From: Maribacter thermophilus
GTDB taxonomy: Bacteria > Bacteroidota > Bacteroidia > Flavobacteriales > Flavobacteriaceae
Direction of reading: 5' to 3'
Assembly: GCF_001020565.1 (NCBI RefSeq)
Contig: NZ_LDAS01000001.1
Coordinates: 3,434,520-3,498,519, forward strand
DNA length: 64,000 nt
Shown here one piece after another: positions 34,268 through 42,357 of the stretch. Made by a program: the position numbers and the translations under genes. The notes beneath the pieces are model-generated. The model saw only the letters and a list, made by a program, of their open reading frames with translations, had not been told where the DNA came from and searched no databases. Positions within the stretch are counted from its first letter, which is position 1. Every line of letters begins with the position of its first letter.

Positions 34268-35011
34268 ATGAAAAAAACTTTATTAGTATTGGGTATCACC
34301 ATATTGTTAATCTCATGTAATATGAAACAACCATTAGTTATAGGACACCGAGGAGCCATGGGGCACGAAACGGAAAATACATTGGCATCTGTTCAAAAGG
34401 CAATGGATTTAGGGGTAGATATGATAGAAATTGATGTTTTTAAGGTGAAAAGTGGTGAAATTGTGGTTTTTCATGATGAAACAGTTGATAGGCTCACCAA
34501 TGGTCCGGGAAAGATTGAAGAATATAATTATGTAGACTTGCTACAACTGACCCTTGATGGAGGACATAAGATACCTATGCTCCAAGAAGTCTTAAAGCTC
34601 ATAGACAACAAAGTGGCCCTAAATATTGAACTAAAGGGGGGCGGTACGGCCGACAGGGTAAACCACGCCATGAATTATTATATAGAAAAAAAGGGATGGT
34701 CGAAAGATAATTTTGTAATATCCAGCTTTGATTGGGATGAGCTCAAAGAAATGAGAAAAATCAATTCTGATGTTAAAATAGCGGTCCTTACAGAAGACGA
34801 TCCAATAGATGCCATACCCATAGCTAAAGAATTGAACGCCGTGGCCATTAATCCCTATTTCAAAAAACTTGATTTGGAAACGGCCGACCAAATAAAAAAG
34901 GAAGGATTAAAAATTTATGTTTGGACGGTAAATGAACCTGAAGACATTGAAGCGATGAAAGATATTGGGGTAGACGGTATTATTACCAATTATCCCGAAA
35001 GAGTAAATTAA
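34268..35011 (+). CDS. Glycerophosphodiester phosphodiesterase family lipoprotein
   Basis: The frame starts at a TTG (34262), but the ATG at 34268 is the better start. The 247-residue protein begins with a hydrophobic stretch and a lipobox (TILLISCNM). The GDPD signature is complete: IGHRGAMGHETENTL, then DMIEIDVFKVKSGEIVVFHDETVDR, and the closing DGIITNYPERV. It cleaves glycerophosphodiesters to glycerol 3-phosphate and an alcohol, probably in the periplasm. It starts right after the amylase stop, yet its function has no evident link to maltose use. Confidence 0.9.
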   Translation: MKKTLLVLGITILLISCNMKQPLVIGHRGAMGHETENTLASVQKAMDLGVDMIEIDVFKVKSGEIVVFHDETVDRLTNGPGKIEEYNYVDLLQLTLDGGHKIPMLQEVLKLIDNKVALNIELKGGGTADRVNHAMNYYIEKKGWSKDNFVISSFDWDELKEMRKINSDVKIAVLTEDDPIDAIPIAKELNAVAINPYFKKLDLETADQIKKEGLKIYVWTVNEPEDIEAMKDIGVDGIITNYPERVN

Positions 35012-36291
35012 TGTACGACGTTATTGTTGTTGGCGGGGGCGCTGCAGGCTTTTTCTCGGCCATCCAGATTGCGGCCCAAAGACCATCGTCAAAAATTGCA
35101 ATTCTAGAAAGGGGCAAAGAAGTTCTTACAAAAGTAAAGGTTTCGGGGGGCGGAAGATGTAATGTAACCCATGCAGAATTCGACCCAAAGGCGTTGGTGT
35201 CCAATTATCCACGTGGAGAAAAAGAGCTCTTAGGGCCTTTTCACCAGTTTAGTAGTGGCGATACCGTAGATTTTTTTGAAAAAAAGGGAGTAAGCCTAAA
35301 AATCGAAGAGGATGGTAGAATGTTTCCCGTTACCGATTCCTCACAAACAATTATAGATTGTTTTACCGACGAGGCCGAACGTTTAGGAGTACAGGTTTTT
35401 AAGTTGTGTTCCGTCACCGGTATAGAACGTTCGAACAACAATGGCAACAATATTTGGCAGATAAAAACGACTAAAGATGTTTTTAGTTCCAAAAAACTAT
35501 TGTTGGCAACGGGCAGTAACCCTAAAATATGGGAAATGTTGGGCCAAATGGGGCATACGATTGTACCGCCCGTACCCTCCTTGTTTACTTTTAATATAAA
35601 TGACGAAAGAATCAATAAGATTCCAGGTATAAGTACATATGCCGAAGTTTCTATCTTGGACAAAAATAAATCCCGAAGAAATTTTAAGAACGGGTCAAAT
35701 GTCCAAGGAGTTCTTTTCTCCGATGGGCCACTTTTAATAACCCACTGGGGTATGAGCGGACCGGCCATATTAAAATTGTCGGCTTGGGGAGCTAGGCTGT
35801 TGGAGTCATATAACTATCAATTTAAAATTAAAGTGAATTGGGTACCAGAGTACCACCAAGAAGGGCTTTTGCAATTATTTTTAAAAATAAAGCAGGAAGA
35901 AAAAAAAACCATTCTAAGAACAAAGGCCGTAGACCTTCCAAAAAGGTTATGGGGTAATTTAGTGAGGGCTGCTGATATAAATGACACCCTTACTTGGCCA
36001 GAAGCAAGTAAGGATCAGCTAATAAGGTTGGCTTCGGAGTTGACCAATTGTGTTTTTATTGTAAACGGAAAAAGCACCTTTAAGGAAGAATTTGTTACCG
36101 CGGGCGGTGTTGATTTAAAGGAAATCAATTTTAAGACTTTTGAAAGCAAAATTCTAGGTGGCCTATATTTAGCGGGTGAAATTATTAATGTAGATGCCAT
36201 TACCGGGGGGTTCAATTTTCAAAATGCATGGACCAGTGGCTACCTATCGGCAAGGGGTATCGTAAATAGTTTGAACAATACTTCGTTGTAG
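35011..36291 (+). CDS. NAD(P)/FAD-dependent oxidoreductase, BaiN/HI0933-like
   Basis: A 426-residue flavoprotein of the HI0933/YhiN family. The N-terminal FAD site is VVGGGAAGFFSAIQIA. The family motif VSGGGRCNVTHAE is present, together with LATGSNP and the C-terminal GLYLAGEIINVDAITGGFNFQNAWTSG, split here across adjacent strands. The function of most members is unknown; some reduce unsaturated compounds, such as the bile-acid enzyme BaiN. Its start overlaps the previous stop by one base (TAATG), so translation is coupled. Confidence 0.9.
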   Translation: MYDVIVVGGGAAGFFSAIQIAAQRPSSKIAILERGKEVLTKVKVSGGGRCNVTHAEFDPKALVSNYPRGEKELLGPFHQFSSGDTVDFFEKKGVSLKIEEDGRMFPVTDSSQTIIDCFTDEAERLGVQVFKLCSVTGIERSNNNGNNIWQIKTTKDVFSSKKLLLATGSNPKIWEMLGQMGHTIVPPVPSLFTFNINDERINKIPGISTYAEVSILDKNKSRRNFKNGSNVQGVLFSDGPLLITHWGMSGPAILKLSAWGARLLESYNYQFKIKVNWVPEYHQEGLLQLFLKIKQEEKKTILRTKAVDLPKRLWGNLVRAADINDTLTWPEASKDQLIRLASELTNCVFIVNGKSTFKEEFVTAGGVDLKEINFKTFESKILGGLYLAGEIINVDAITGGFNFQNAWTSGYLSARGIVNSLNNTSL

Positions 36292-36837
36292 ATGAAAAGG
36301 TATATCGGTTTTTTGAGGGGAATAAATGTGGGAGGGCAGAAAAAAGTTCCGATGTCCGAGCTGCGAACACTATTAATGGGGGTTGGCCTACAAAATGTAA
36401 AAACATACATTCAGAGCGGTAATGTTGTTTTTGACAGCAATGCTGGCTCCATTGAGGAACTGAATGCTTTAATGGGCAAATCTATATTTGATAGGTATGG
36501 GTTTAAGGTTCCGGTACTGTTAAAATCGGTTTCAGAGGTTGTGGATATCTTGGCGCAGAATCCTTATAATGATCAAGAAGATATAAGTGCCAATAAGGTG
36601 TATTTTGTGCTGCTTTTTGCAGAACCCACAAAAGAGGCTATGATTGTATTGGAAAAAGGAGAGTATGGCAACGAAGAATTTAAGGTTGCAAAAAACTGTG
36701 TTTATCTGTGTTGTGGACAGGGATATGGAAAGGCAAAATTGAACAATAATTTAGTGGAGCGTAAACTACAGGTAAAAGCCACTACAAGAAATTATAGAAC
36801 TATGGCCAAAATGGCGGGCCTAGCTGAGGAGCTTTAA
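36292..36837 (+). CDS. DUF1697 family protein
   Basis: A 181-residue cytoplasmic protein with the typical opening YIGFLRGINVGGQKKVPMSE and the stretch NVKTYIQSGNVVFDS. The end, RNYRTMAKMAGLAEEL, is also characteristic. No function is established for this family, which is common in Gram-positive and Bacteroidetes genomes. It starts at the base after the stop of the flavoprotein gene, in the same direction. Its stop is shared with the convergent tspO gene through TTAA. Confidence 0.88.
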   Translation: MKRYIGFLRGINVGGQKKVPMSELRTLLMGVGLQNVKTYIQSGNVVFDSNAGSIEELNALMGKSIFDRYGFKVPVLLKSVSEVVDILAQNPYNDQEDISANKVYFVLLFAEPTKEAMIVLEKGEYGNEEFKVAKNCVYLCCGQGYGKAKLNNNLVERKLQVKATTRNYRTMAKMAGLAEEL

Positions 36838-37307
36838 TTTAGTTCCCAAATTTTATAGTTCAGAAGTGTCGCAAAGCACACCCATATTAAATAGGGAATT
36901 AAAAGAAGGGCCGCTAATTTGCTTACTACTTTAAACCATTTTATAGTTAACAAAAGCATGGTCAATAGCCCAAGTATGACCAATAATGCCCAAAATGGAG
37001 ATTTAAGGCCAAAGAAAACAATACTCCATAGGGCATTTAAAAGAAGTTGAAATCCAAAATGATAGAGGGCCGTTTTTACCCATTTATGGTGAAATCCTTT
37101 TGCCCATACCAAACCTGCAGAAATACCCATGAGAATATAAAGCATGGTCCATACAGGTGCAAATAACCAGTTTGGAGGGTTAAAGTTGGGTTTGTTCAAG
37201 GTTAGATACCAGTCGTTGACAGAACTTTGGGTAACAATACTAGATAGAAAGCCAATAATTAGGCAGGTAATAACACATACGGAAATATAGGTTATTTTCT
37301 TTTTCAA
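36834..37307 (-). CDS. tspO: TspO/MBR family membrane protein
   Basis: A 157-residue protein with five hydrophobic segments and the TspO signature: WYLTLNKPNFNPPNWLFAPVWTMLYI (split over the first loop and helix), ALWSIVFFGLK and a Trp-rich end. TspO proteins bind tetrapyrroles such as protoporphyrin IX, and often respond to oxygen and light. The start codon is TTG (37307): no ATG lies upstream in frame, and the next Met falls inside a helix. It stands alone on its strand and overlaps the DUF1697 gene by four bases. Confidence 0.9.
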   Translation of the reverse strand: MKKKITYISVCVITCLIIGFLSSIVTQSSVNDWYLTLNKPNFNPPNWLFAPVWTMLYILMGISAGLVWAKGFHHKWVKTALYHFGFQLLLNALWSIVFFGLKSPFWALLVILGLLTMLLLTIKWFKVVSKLAALLLIPYLIWVCFATLLNYKIWELN

Positions 37308-37364
37308 TGCTTTATTGTTTATTCTCTAAAATAACGATTTATTTTAATTGGTGTTGCTAAAAAC

Positions 37365-37372
37365 TATCTTTG
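37365..37372 (+). promoter_or_regulatory. Probable promoter -7 element (TATCTTTG) of mevalonate genes
   Basis: An exact TAnnTTTG match 17 bases before the mvaD start. TTG triplets lie upstream but are not at the usual spacing. Confidence 0.45.
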
Positions 37373-37389
37373 TACCAAACAATGTATGA

Positions 37390-38478
37390 ATGACCGAGAA
37401 AGATTTTATCCTTTCAGGATATCAAGATTTAAAGAAAGAAGGAAAGGTAGGTTATAAATCTCCAAGTAATATTGCTTTGATAAAATATTGGGGAAAGCGT
37501 GCAGATCAGATTCCGGCCAATCCTTCGGTCAGTTTTACATTGGATGCATGTGCGACTCAAACTACCATGTCGTTTGAACGGCTTGGAAAACCAACCGAAA
37601 AATTCTCGTTCGAACTATATTTTGAAGGAGAGCCCAAACCGGATTTTAAACCCAAGATCGAAACCTTTTTTAATAGAATATCTCTGTATGTGCCTTTTCT
37701 TAAAGAATATCATTTCGTGATCAATACCGGTAATTCATTTCCCCATAGTAGCGGTATAGCGTCTTCCGCTAGTGGAATGTCTGCTTTGGCCTTGTGCATA
37801 ATGGAGATAGAAAGGGAGCATCATCCAGAAATGGACGATGATTTTTTTCTTAAAAAAGCTTCTTTTTTAGCCCGTTTGGGTTCTGGTAGTGCTTGTAGAA
37901 GCATTGAAGGTAGTATAGTGCAATGGGGAGAACATAAGGGTATTGCCGATAGTACAGATTTGTACGGTATAAAATACTCCCGTGAAGTACACCCAGTTTT
38001 TAACAACTATCATGACACTATATTACTGGTAGATAAAGGAGAAAAACAGGTGAGTAGTACGGTAGGGCATAATTTAATGCACGACCATCCGTTTGCGGCC
38101 CAACGTTTTGAGCAAGCGCATCGTAATTTAGAACAACTGATGAATGCCTTTAAGATAGGAGACTTGGATGGGTTTGTCAAAATAGTAGAAAGTGAAGCCT
38201 TGACATTGCACGCCATGATGATGACGAGCATGCCCTATTTTATATTGATGAAGCCGAATACTTTGGAGATTATTAATAAAATATGGGCTTTTAGGGAAAC
38301 CTCGAAGACACATGTGTGCTTTACTTTGGATGCAGGGGCCAACGTACACGTGCTATATCCGGAAAATGAAAAGGAAATAGTTCATCAATTTATTAAGGAT
38401 GAGTTGGTTGTATACTGTCAAAACCAACAGTATATTTGCGACCGAATTGGATTTGGAGCAAAAAAGTTAACGGTATAA
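37390..38478 (+). CDS. mvaD: Diphosphomevalonate decarboxylase
   Basis: A 362-residue GHMP-family enzyme of the mevalonate pathway that forms isopentenyl diphosphate. Features are NIALIKYWGKR near residue 27, the ATP-binding loop FPHSSGIASSASGMSALAL, the segment RLGSGSACRSIEG, and a C-terminal TLDAGANVHVLYP. The length fits the family. It is the first gene of the isoprenoid group, with the GHMP kinase 144 bases downstream. It confirms that this organism makes isoprenoids from mevalonate, as many Flavobacteriaceae do. Confidence 0.94.
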   Translation: MTEKDFILSGYQDLKKEGKVGYKSPSNIALIKYWGKRADQIPANPSVSFTLDACATQTTMSFERLGKPTEKFSFELYFEGEPKPDFKPKIETFFNRISLYVPFLKEYHFVINTGNSFPHSSGIASSASGMSALALCIMEIEREHHPEMDDDFFLKKASFLARLGSGSACRSIEGSIVQWGEHKGIADSTDLYGIKYSREVHPVFNNYHDTILLVDKGEKQVSSTVGHNLMHDHPFAAQRFEQAHRNLEQLMNAFKIGDLDGFVKIVESEALTLHAMMMTSMPYFILMKPNTLEIINKIWAFRETSKTHVCFTLDAGANVHVLYPENEKEIVHQFIKDELVVYCQNQQYICDRIGFGAKKLTV

Positions 38479-38622
38479 TTATATACTTAAGACTTGTATA
38501 TTACGTTTTTGAAGTAATCTTTTAATCAAAAAGCATAACTATTTAAGGTAAAAATTGTAAAATTTGCACCTTTGTTGGTTATCTTTAAAGTACTAAACAT
38601 CATTATCCATTGATATTTGCAG

Positions 38623-39561
38623 ATGAAAGGACCATTATTTTACTCTAAGATTCTTCTGTTTGGAGAATACGGGATCATTAAAGATTCCAAGGGGCTCTCT
38701 ATACCCTATAATTTTTTTAAGGGTGCGTTAAAGCGCAATAAAAACAACTCACCGGAAGCAAAGGAATCTAATAGGGCATTGGCCGGTTTTGCAGAATATT
38801 TAGAAGAATTAACGGAGAAAGAACCTACTTTGGTTTCTTTTGATCTAGAGCGTTTAAAGGAAGATGTTGCTAATGGTATGTATTTTGACAGTTCTATTCC
38901 ACAGGGCTATGGTGTAGGTAGTAGTGGTGCTTTGGTGGCCGCCATCTATGATAAGTATGCCGAAGATAAGATTACGGTCTTAGAGAACCTTACCCGTGAA
39001 AAGTTATTAAGGCTTAAGACCATTTTTGGTCACATGGAATCCTTTTTTCATGGTAAATCTTCTGGTTTGGATCCTTTGAACAGTTATTTGAGCTTGCCTA
39101 TTCTGATCAATTCAAAAGATAACATAGAGTCTACCAGTATTCCATCTCAAAACATGGAAGGAAAAGGAGCCGTATTTTTACTGGATAGCGGTTCTACAGG
39201 TGAAACCGCCCCCATGATACAGATTTTTATGGATCAAATGAAGAATGAAGGATTCAGAAAAATGATAAAAGATCAGTTTATTAAACATACAGATGCCTGT
39301 GTAGAAGATTTTGTGAATGGTAATGTAAAATCGTTGTTCAGAAATTTAAAACAGTTATCGCATGTGGTACTGGACAACTTTAAGCCGATGATACCCGTAA
39401 AGTTCCACGATCTATGGAAAAAAGGTATAGAAACCAACGAGTATTATCTAAAACTATGTGGTTCTGGTGGTGGTGGCTATTTTTTAGGGTTTACCGAAGA
39501 TTTTGAAAAAGCAAAAGAAGCTCTTAAAGATTATAAATTAGAGGTGGTGTATAACTTCTAG
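38623..39561 (+). CDS. mvk: Mevalonate kinase-like GHMP kinase
   Basis: A TTG at 38617 is in frame, but the ATG at 38623 is the natural start, giving 312 residues. The protein opens with SKILLFGEYGII and has the ATP loop PQGYGVGSSGALVAAIYD, the segment HMESFFHGKSSGLDPLNSYL, and a C-terminal CGSGGGGYFLGF. It phosphorylates mevalonate, or a close pathway intermediate. It lies between mvaD and a UbiA prenyltransferase. The 138-base upstream gap contains CACCTTTG, one base off the promoter consensus, so it may have its own promoter. Confidence 0.87.
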   Translation: MKGPLFYSKILLFGEYGIIKDSKGLSIPYNFFKGALKRNKNNSPEAKESNRALAGFAEYLEELTEKEPTLVSFDLERLKEDVANGMYFDSSIPQGYGVGSSGALVAAIYDKYAEDKITVLENLTREKLLRLKTIFGHMESFFHGKSSGLDPLNSYLSLPILINSKDNIESTSIPSQNMEGKGAVFLLDSGSTGETAPMIQIFMDQMKNEGFRKMIKDQFIKHTDACVEDFVNGNVKSLFRNLKQLSHVVLDNFKPMIPVKFHDLWKKGIETNEYYLKLCGSGGGGYFLGFTEDFEKAKEALKDYKLEVVYNF

Positions 39562-39573
39562 GATCTTCCAACA

Positions 39574-40479
39574 ATGCTCAACAGAAAAAATAAACTCTTA
39601 CTATTAAAGGTATTGAGTCTATTTTCTGTAGTAAGAGGTTACAATCTTTTGATCATCGTTTTGGCCCAGTATTTGGCGTCTATCTATATTCTTGCACCAC
39701 ATTTACCGCTAAGAAAGGTAATTTTCGATGTGGATCTTTTTGTAATCGTATTTGCTTCAATATTGGTTATTGCCGGAGGATATATAATAAATAACTTCTA
39801 CGATGCCGAAAAAGACCTGATTAACAAACCCACAAAAAGTATGTTGGATCGCTTGGTGAGCCAACGTTTTAAGTTGACCACCTATTTTGTGTTGAATTTT
39901 TTTGCTGTTTTTGCCGCTAGTTATGTGTCCTTTAAGGCGGTATTATTTTTTTCTGCCTATATATTCGGTATTTGGTTTTATTCACATAAACTAAAGAAAA
40001 TACCCTTTGTGGGTAATTTTGTTTCGGCGACCTTGGCTATTACACCTTTTTTTGCCGTTTTCGTTTATTATAAAAATTTCGAGACCGTAATCTTTGTGCA
40101 TGCCGTATTTCTCTTCTTGCTTATTTTGTCGAGGGAAATAATAAAGGATTTGGAAAATATGTCCGGCGATATGGCACAGAATTATAGAACCATTCCTATT
40201 ATCTATGGGGTCGGGGTGTCTAAAATACTGATAACCATTTTAATATTGTTGACTCTTATACCCTCTTTGTTGTTGATTTTTAAGTTCGATATAGGTTATA
40301 TGCATTACTACTTTGCAGGTTGTATTGTTTTGTTGATCTTATTCTTGTTTATATTATTTAAGTCCAATACAAAGAAGCAATACGTTTGGCTACATAATAT
40401 TATAAAATTGATTATAGTGGTAGGCGTCTTTAGTATTTTATTGATTAATGTAAATTTAGTGTTGAATAGAATTTTATAA
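39574..40479 (+). CDS. UbiA family prenyltransferase
   Basis: A 301-residue inner-membrane protein with about eight to nine hydrophobic helices. The two aspartate-rich motifs that bind prenyl diphosphate and Mg are NNFYDAEKDLINKP (~70-85) and DLENMSGD (~190). The closest described class is geranylgeranylglycerol-phosphate geranylgeranyltransferase-like, but UbiA members also make quinones and hemes, so the acceptor is not certain. It sits 12 bases after the GHMP kinase and overlaps the nitrilase start by one base (TAATG). Confidence 0.87.
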   Translation: MLNRKNKLLLLKVLSLFSVVRGYNLLIIVLAQYLASIYILAPHLPLRKVIFDVDLFVIVFASILVIAGGYIINNFYDAEKDLINKPTKSMLDRLVSQRFKLTTYFVLNFFAVFAASYVSFKAVLFFSAYIFGIWFYSHKLKKIPFVGNFVSATLAITPFFAVFVYYKNFETVIFVHAVFLFLLILSREIIKDLENMSGDMAQNYRTIPIIYGVGVSKILITILILLTLIPSLLLIFKFDIGYMHYYFAGCIVLLILFLFILFKSNTKKQYVWLHNIIKLIIVVGVFSILLINVNLVLNRIL

Positions 40480-41429
40480 TGGAGAATATATTGAAAGTGG
40501 CCATGGCTCAAATTTCACCGGTATGGTTGAATAAGGATGCTACTTTAAAAAAGATAGAAACTGCTATTAAAGAAGCGGGGCAAGAGAATGCAGAGCTTTT
40601 GGTTTTTGGTGAGGCCCTTTTGCCAGGTTATCCATTTTGGTTGTCATTGACCGATGGTGCTGCTTGGAACACTAAGGTCAATAAAGAATTACACGCTCAC
40701 TACGCCCGTAATGCCATACAGATTGAAATGGGCGAACTGGATTCGGTGTGTAAACTTGCACAAAAGAACAAAATCGCTATTTATTTAGGAATTATAGAAA
40801 GGGCCCAAAATCGTGGAGGGCACAGTTTATACTGTTCTTTGGTATATATTGATGCCAATGGAAAAATCAAGTCCGTACACCGTAAGTTACAGCCTACTTA
40901 TGATGAGCGTTTAACGTGGGCTCCCGGTGATGGAAACGGACTTCAAGTGCATAGCCTTAAAAAGTTCACCGTTGGCGGGCTCAACTGTTGGGAAAATTGG
41001 ATGCCTTTGCCCAGAACTGCCTTGTATGGTCAAGGTGAGAATCTACATATTGCCGTTTGGCCCGGCAGCGATTACAATACAAAGGATATTACACGTTTTA
41101 TTGCTCGCGAGTCTCGGAGTTTTGTAATTTCGGTTTCCTCGTTGATGAAGAGAGATGATTTTCCTGAAACAACGCCGCATTTAGACGAAATATTAAAAAA
41201 AGCACCGGCAGTAATGGCCAATGGAGGATCCTGTATAGCGGGTCCGGATGGGGAATGGTTGGTAGAGCCTGTGATAGATAAGGAAGGCTTGCTGTACCAT
41301 AACCTCGATTTTAACCGGGTTTATGCAGAACGCCAAAATTTTGATCCTGTAGGTCACTATTCAAGACCCGATGTTACCAAGTTAATCGTAAATAGAGAAA
41401 GACAATCTACTATAGAGATCAAAGATTAA
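40479..41429 (+). CDS. Nitrilase-type carbon-nitrogen hydrolase
   Basis: A 316-residue cytoplasmic enzyme with the complete catalytic set: Glu45 (FGEALLPG), Lys136 (VHRKLQPT), Glu144 (YDERLTW) and Cys170 (GGLNCWENWMPL). CWENWMP and the RKLQPTYDERLTW stretch are typical of true nitrilases, which turn nitriles into acids, rather than of amidases such as Nit2. Its start overlaps the UbiA stop, so it is translated with the isoprenoid genes, an unusual place for a nitrilase. Natural substrates of such enzymes are mostly unknown. Confidence 0.9.
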   Translation: MENILKVAMAQISPVWLNKDATLKKIETAIKEAGQENAELLVFGEALLPGYPFWLSLTDGAAWNTKVNKELHAHYARNAIQIEMGELDSVCKLAQKNKIAIYLGIIERAQNRGGHSLYCSLVYIDANGKIKSVHRKLQPTYDERLTWAPGDGNGLQVHSLKKFTVGGLNCWENWMPLPRTALYGQGENLHIAVWPGSDYNTKDITRFIARESRSFVISVSSLMKRDDFPETTPHLDEILKKAPAVMANGGSCIAGPDGEWLVEPVIDKEGLLYHNLDFNRVYAERQNFDPVGHYSRPDVTKLIVNRERQSTIEIKD

Positions 41430-41432
41430 AGC

Positions 41433-41440
41433 TACCTTTG
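41433..41440 (+). promoter_or_regulatory. Probable promoter -7 element (TACCTTTG)
   Basis: An exact TAnnTTTG match just after the nitrilase stop and 17 bases before the pseudouridine synthase start. It suggests an internal promoter. Confidence 0.42.
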
Positions 41441-41457
41441 TATAAAATCAGGAAGTT

Positions 41458-42300
41458 ATGAGCAGGGATGATTCCAAGAAGGATAAAAGAGTATCAGGTA
41501 GGCAAGGAGGTAATTTCAGAAAGAAGAGCTATGCGCGTGGCAATGCTCCCATAAAGAAGAATACGGCCCCAAAGCAACCTAGCGACCCCAACTCAATTCG
41601 CTTGAACAAGTATGTCGCCAACTCAGGAGTTTGTTCTAGGCGAGATGCAGATATATATATTGCGGCAGGCAGTGTTACCGTAAATGGAAAACCTGTTACC
41701 GAAATGGGGTACAAGGTAAAATTGACCGATGAGGTGAAGTTTGACGGACAAATATTGAATCCGGTCAAAAAGGAATACGTTGTACTCAACAAACCAAAAG
41801 ATTTTACGACCACCATTAGGGATGAAAAAGGAAAAAGACATGTTTCGGGCTTAATTTCCAATGCGTCCAAATCAAAGCTGTTACCCGTAGATAAGTTAGA
41901 TAAAGAAGATACCGGATTATTGGTTTTTACCAATGATGGTGATTTGACCAAGCGCCTAAAGAGCCCTATAAACGGATTGCGAAAAATATATCACTTGGTC
42001 TTGGACCAAGATTTGAGCAGTGCCGATCTCAAAAAAATAGAAGAAGGAGTCATCGTTGATGAAAAAGTGGTGAGGGTCCACGACATCAGTTATATTGATA
42101 ATGCACCAAAAAGGGAAGTAGGTATAGAAATCTATAGCTCTAGAAACAAAATTGTACAACGGTTGTTCGAACATTTGGGCTACAAAGTCGTAAAATTGGA
42201 CCGCGTTGTGTATGGTGGACTCACAAAAAAAGATTTACCCAGAGGTCATTGGCGCTATTTAACGGAGCAAGAAATCATCAATTTTAAGATGATCAAGTAA
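41458..42300 (+). CDS. rRNA pseudouridine synthase, RsuA/RluB/RluE/RluF family
   Basis: A 280-residue protein with a basic N-terminal tail (~1-45, many Lys/Arg/Asn), an S4 RNA-binding domain (RLNKYVANSGVCSRRDAD), and the catalytic domain with the nucleophile Asp in PVDKLDKEDTGLLVFTNDG. The C-terminal VVKLDRVVYGGLTKKDLPRGHWR is typical of RluB. It isomerises a uridine in large-subunit rRNA. It follows the nitrilase gene and ends 57 bases from the convergent M1 peptidase gene. Confidence 0.92.
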   Translation: MSRDDSKKDKRVSGRQGGNFRKKSYARGNAPIKKNTAPKQPSDPNSIRLNKYVANSGVCSRRDADIYIAAGSVTVNGKPVTEMGYKVKLTDEVKFDGQILNPVKKEYVVLNKPKDFTTTIRDEKGKRHVSGLISNASKSKLLPVDKLDKEDTGLLVFTNDGDLTKRLKSPINGLRKIYHLVLDQDLSSADLKKIEEGVIVDEKVVRVHDISYIDNAPKREVGIEIYSSRNKIVQRLFEHLGYKVVKLDRVVYGGLTKKDLPRGHWRYLTEQEIINFKMIK

Positions 42301-42317
42301 ATAGGCTCCAACGGTCA

Positions 42318-42344
42318 TATGATACATAAAATTTATGTACCATA
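42318..42344. terminator. AT-rich inverted repeat between convergent genes, likely bidirectional terminator
   Basis: TATG-A-TACATAAA-A-TTTATGTA-C-CATA forms a 13-base stem with one mismatch and a single-base spacer, in the middle of the gap between the pseudouridine synthase and the M1 peptidase. There is no long T run, so the terminator role rests on the position and the strength of the repeat. Confidence 0.5.
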
Positions 42345-42357
42345 GGTGCTAGGTATC

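Noticed and set aside
35241-35768. A 175-residue minus-strand ORF
   Set aside because: It is a shadow of the BaiN-like flavoprotein gene.
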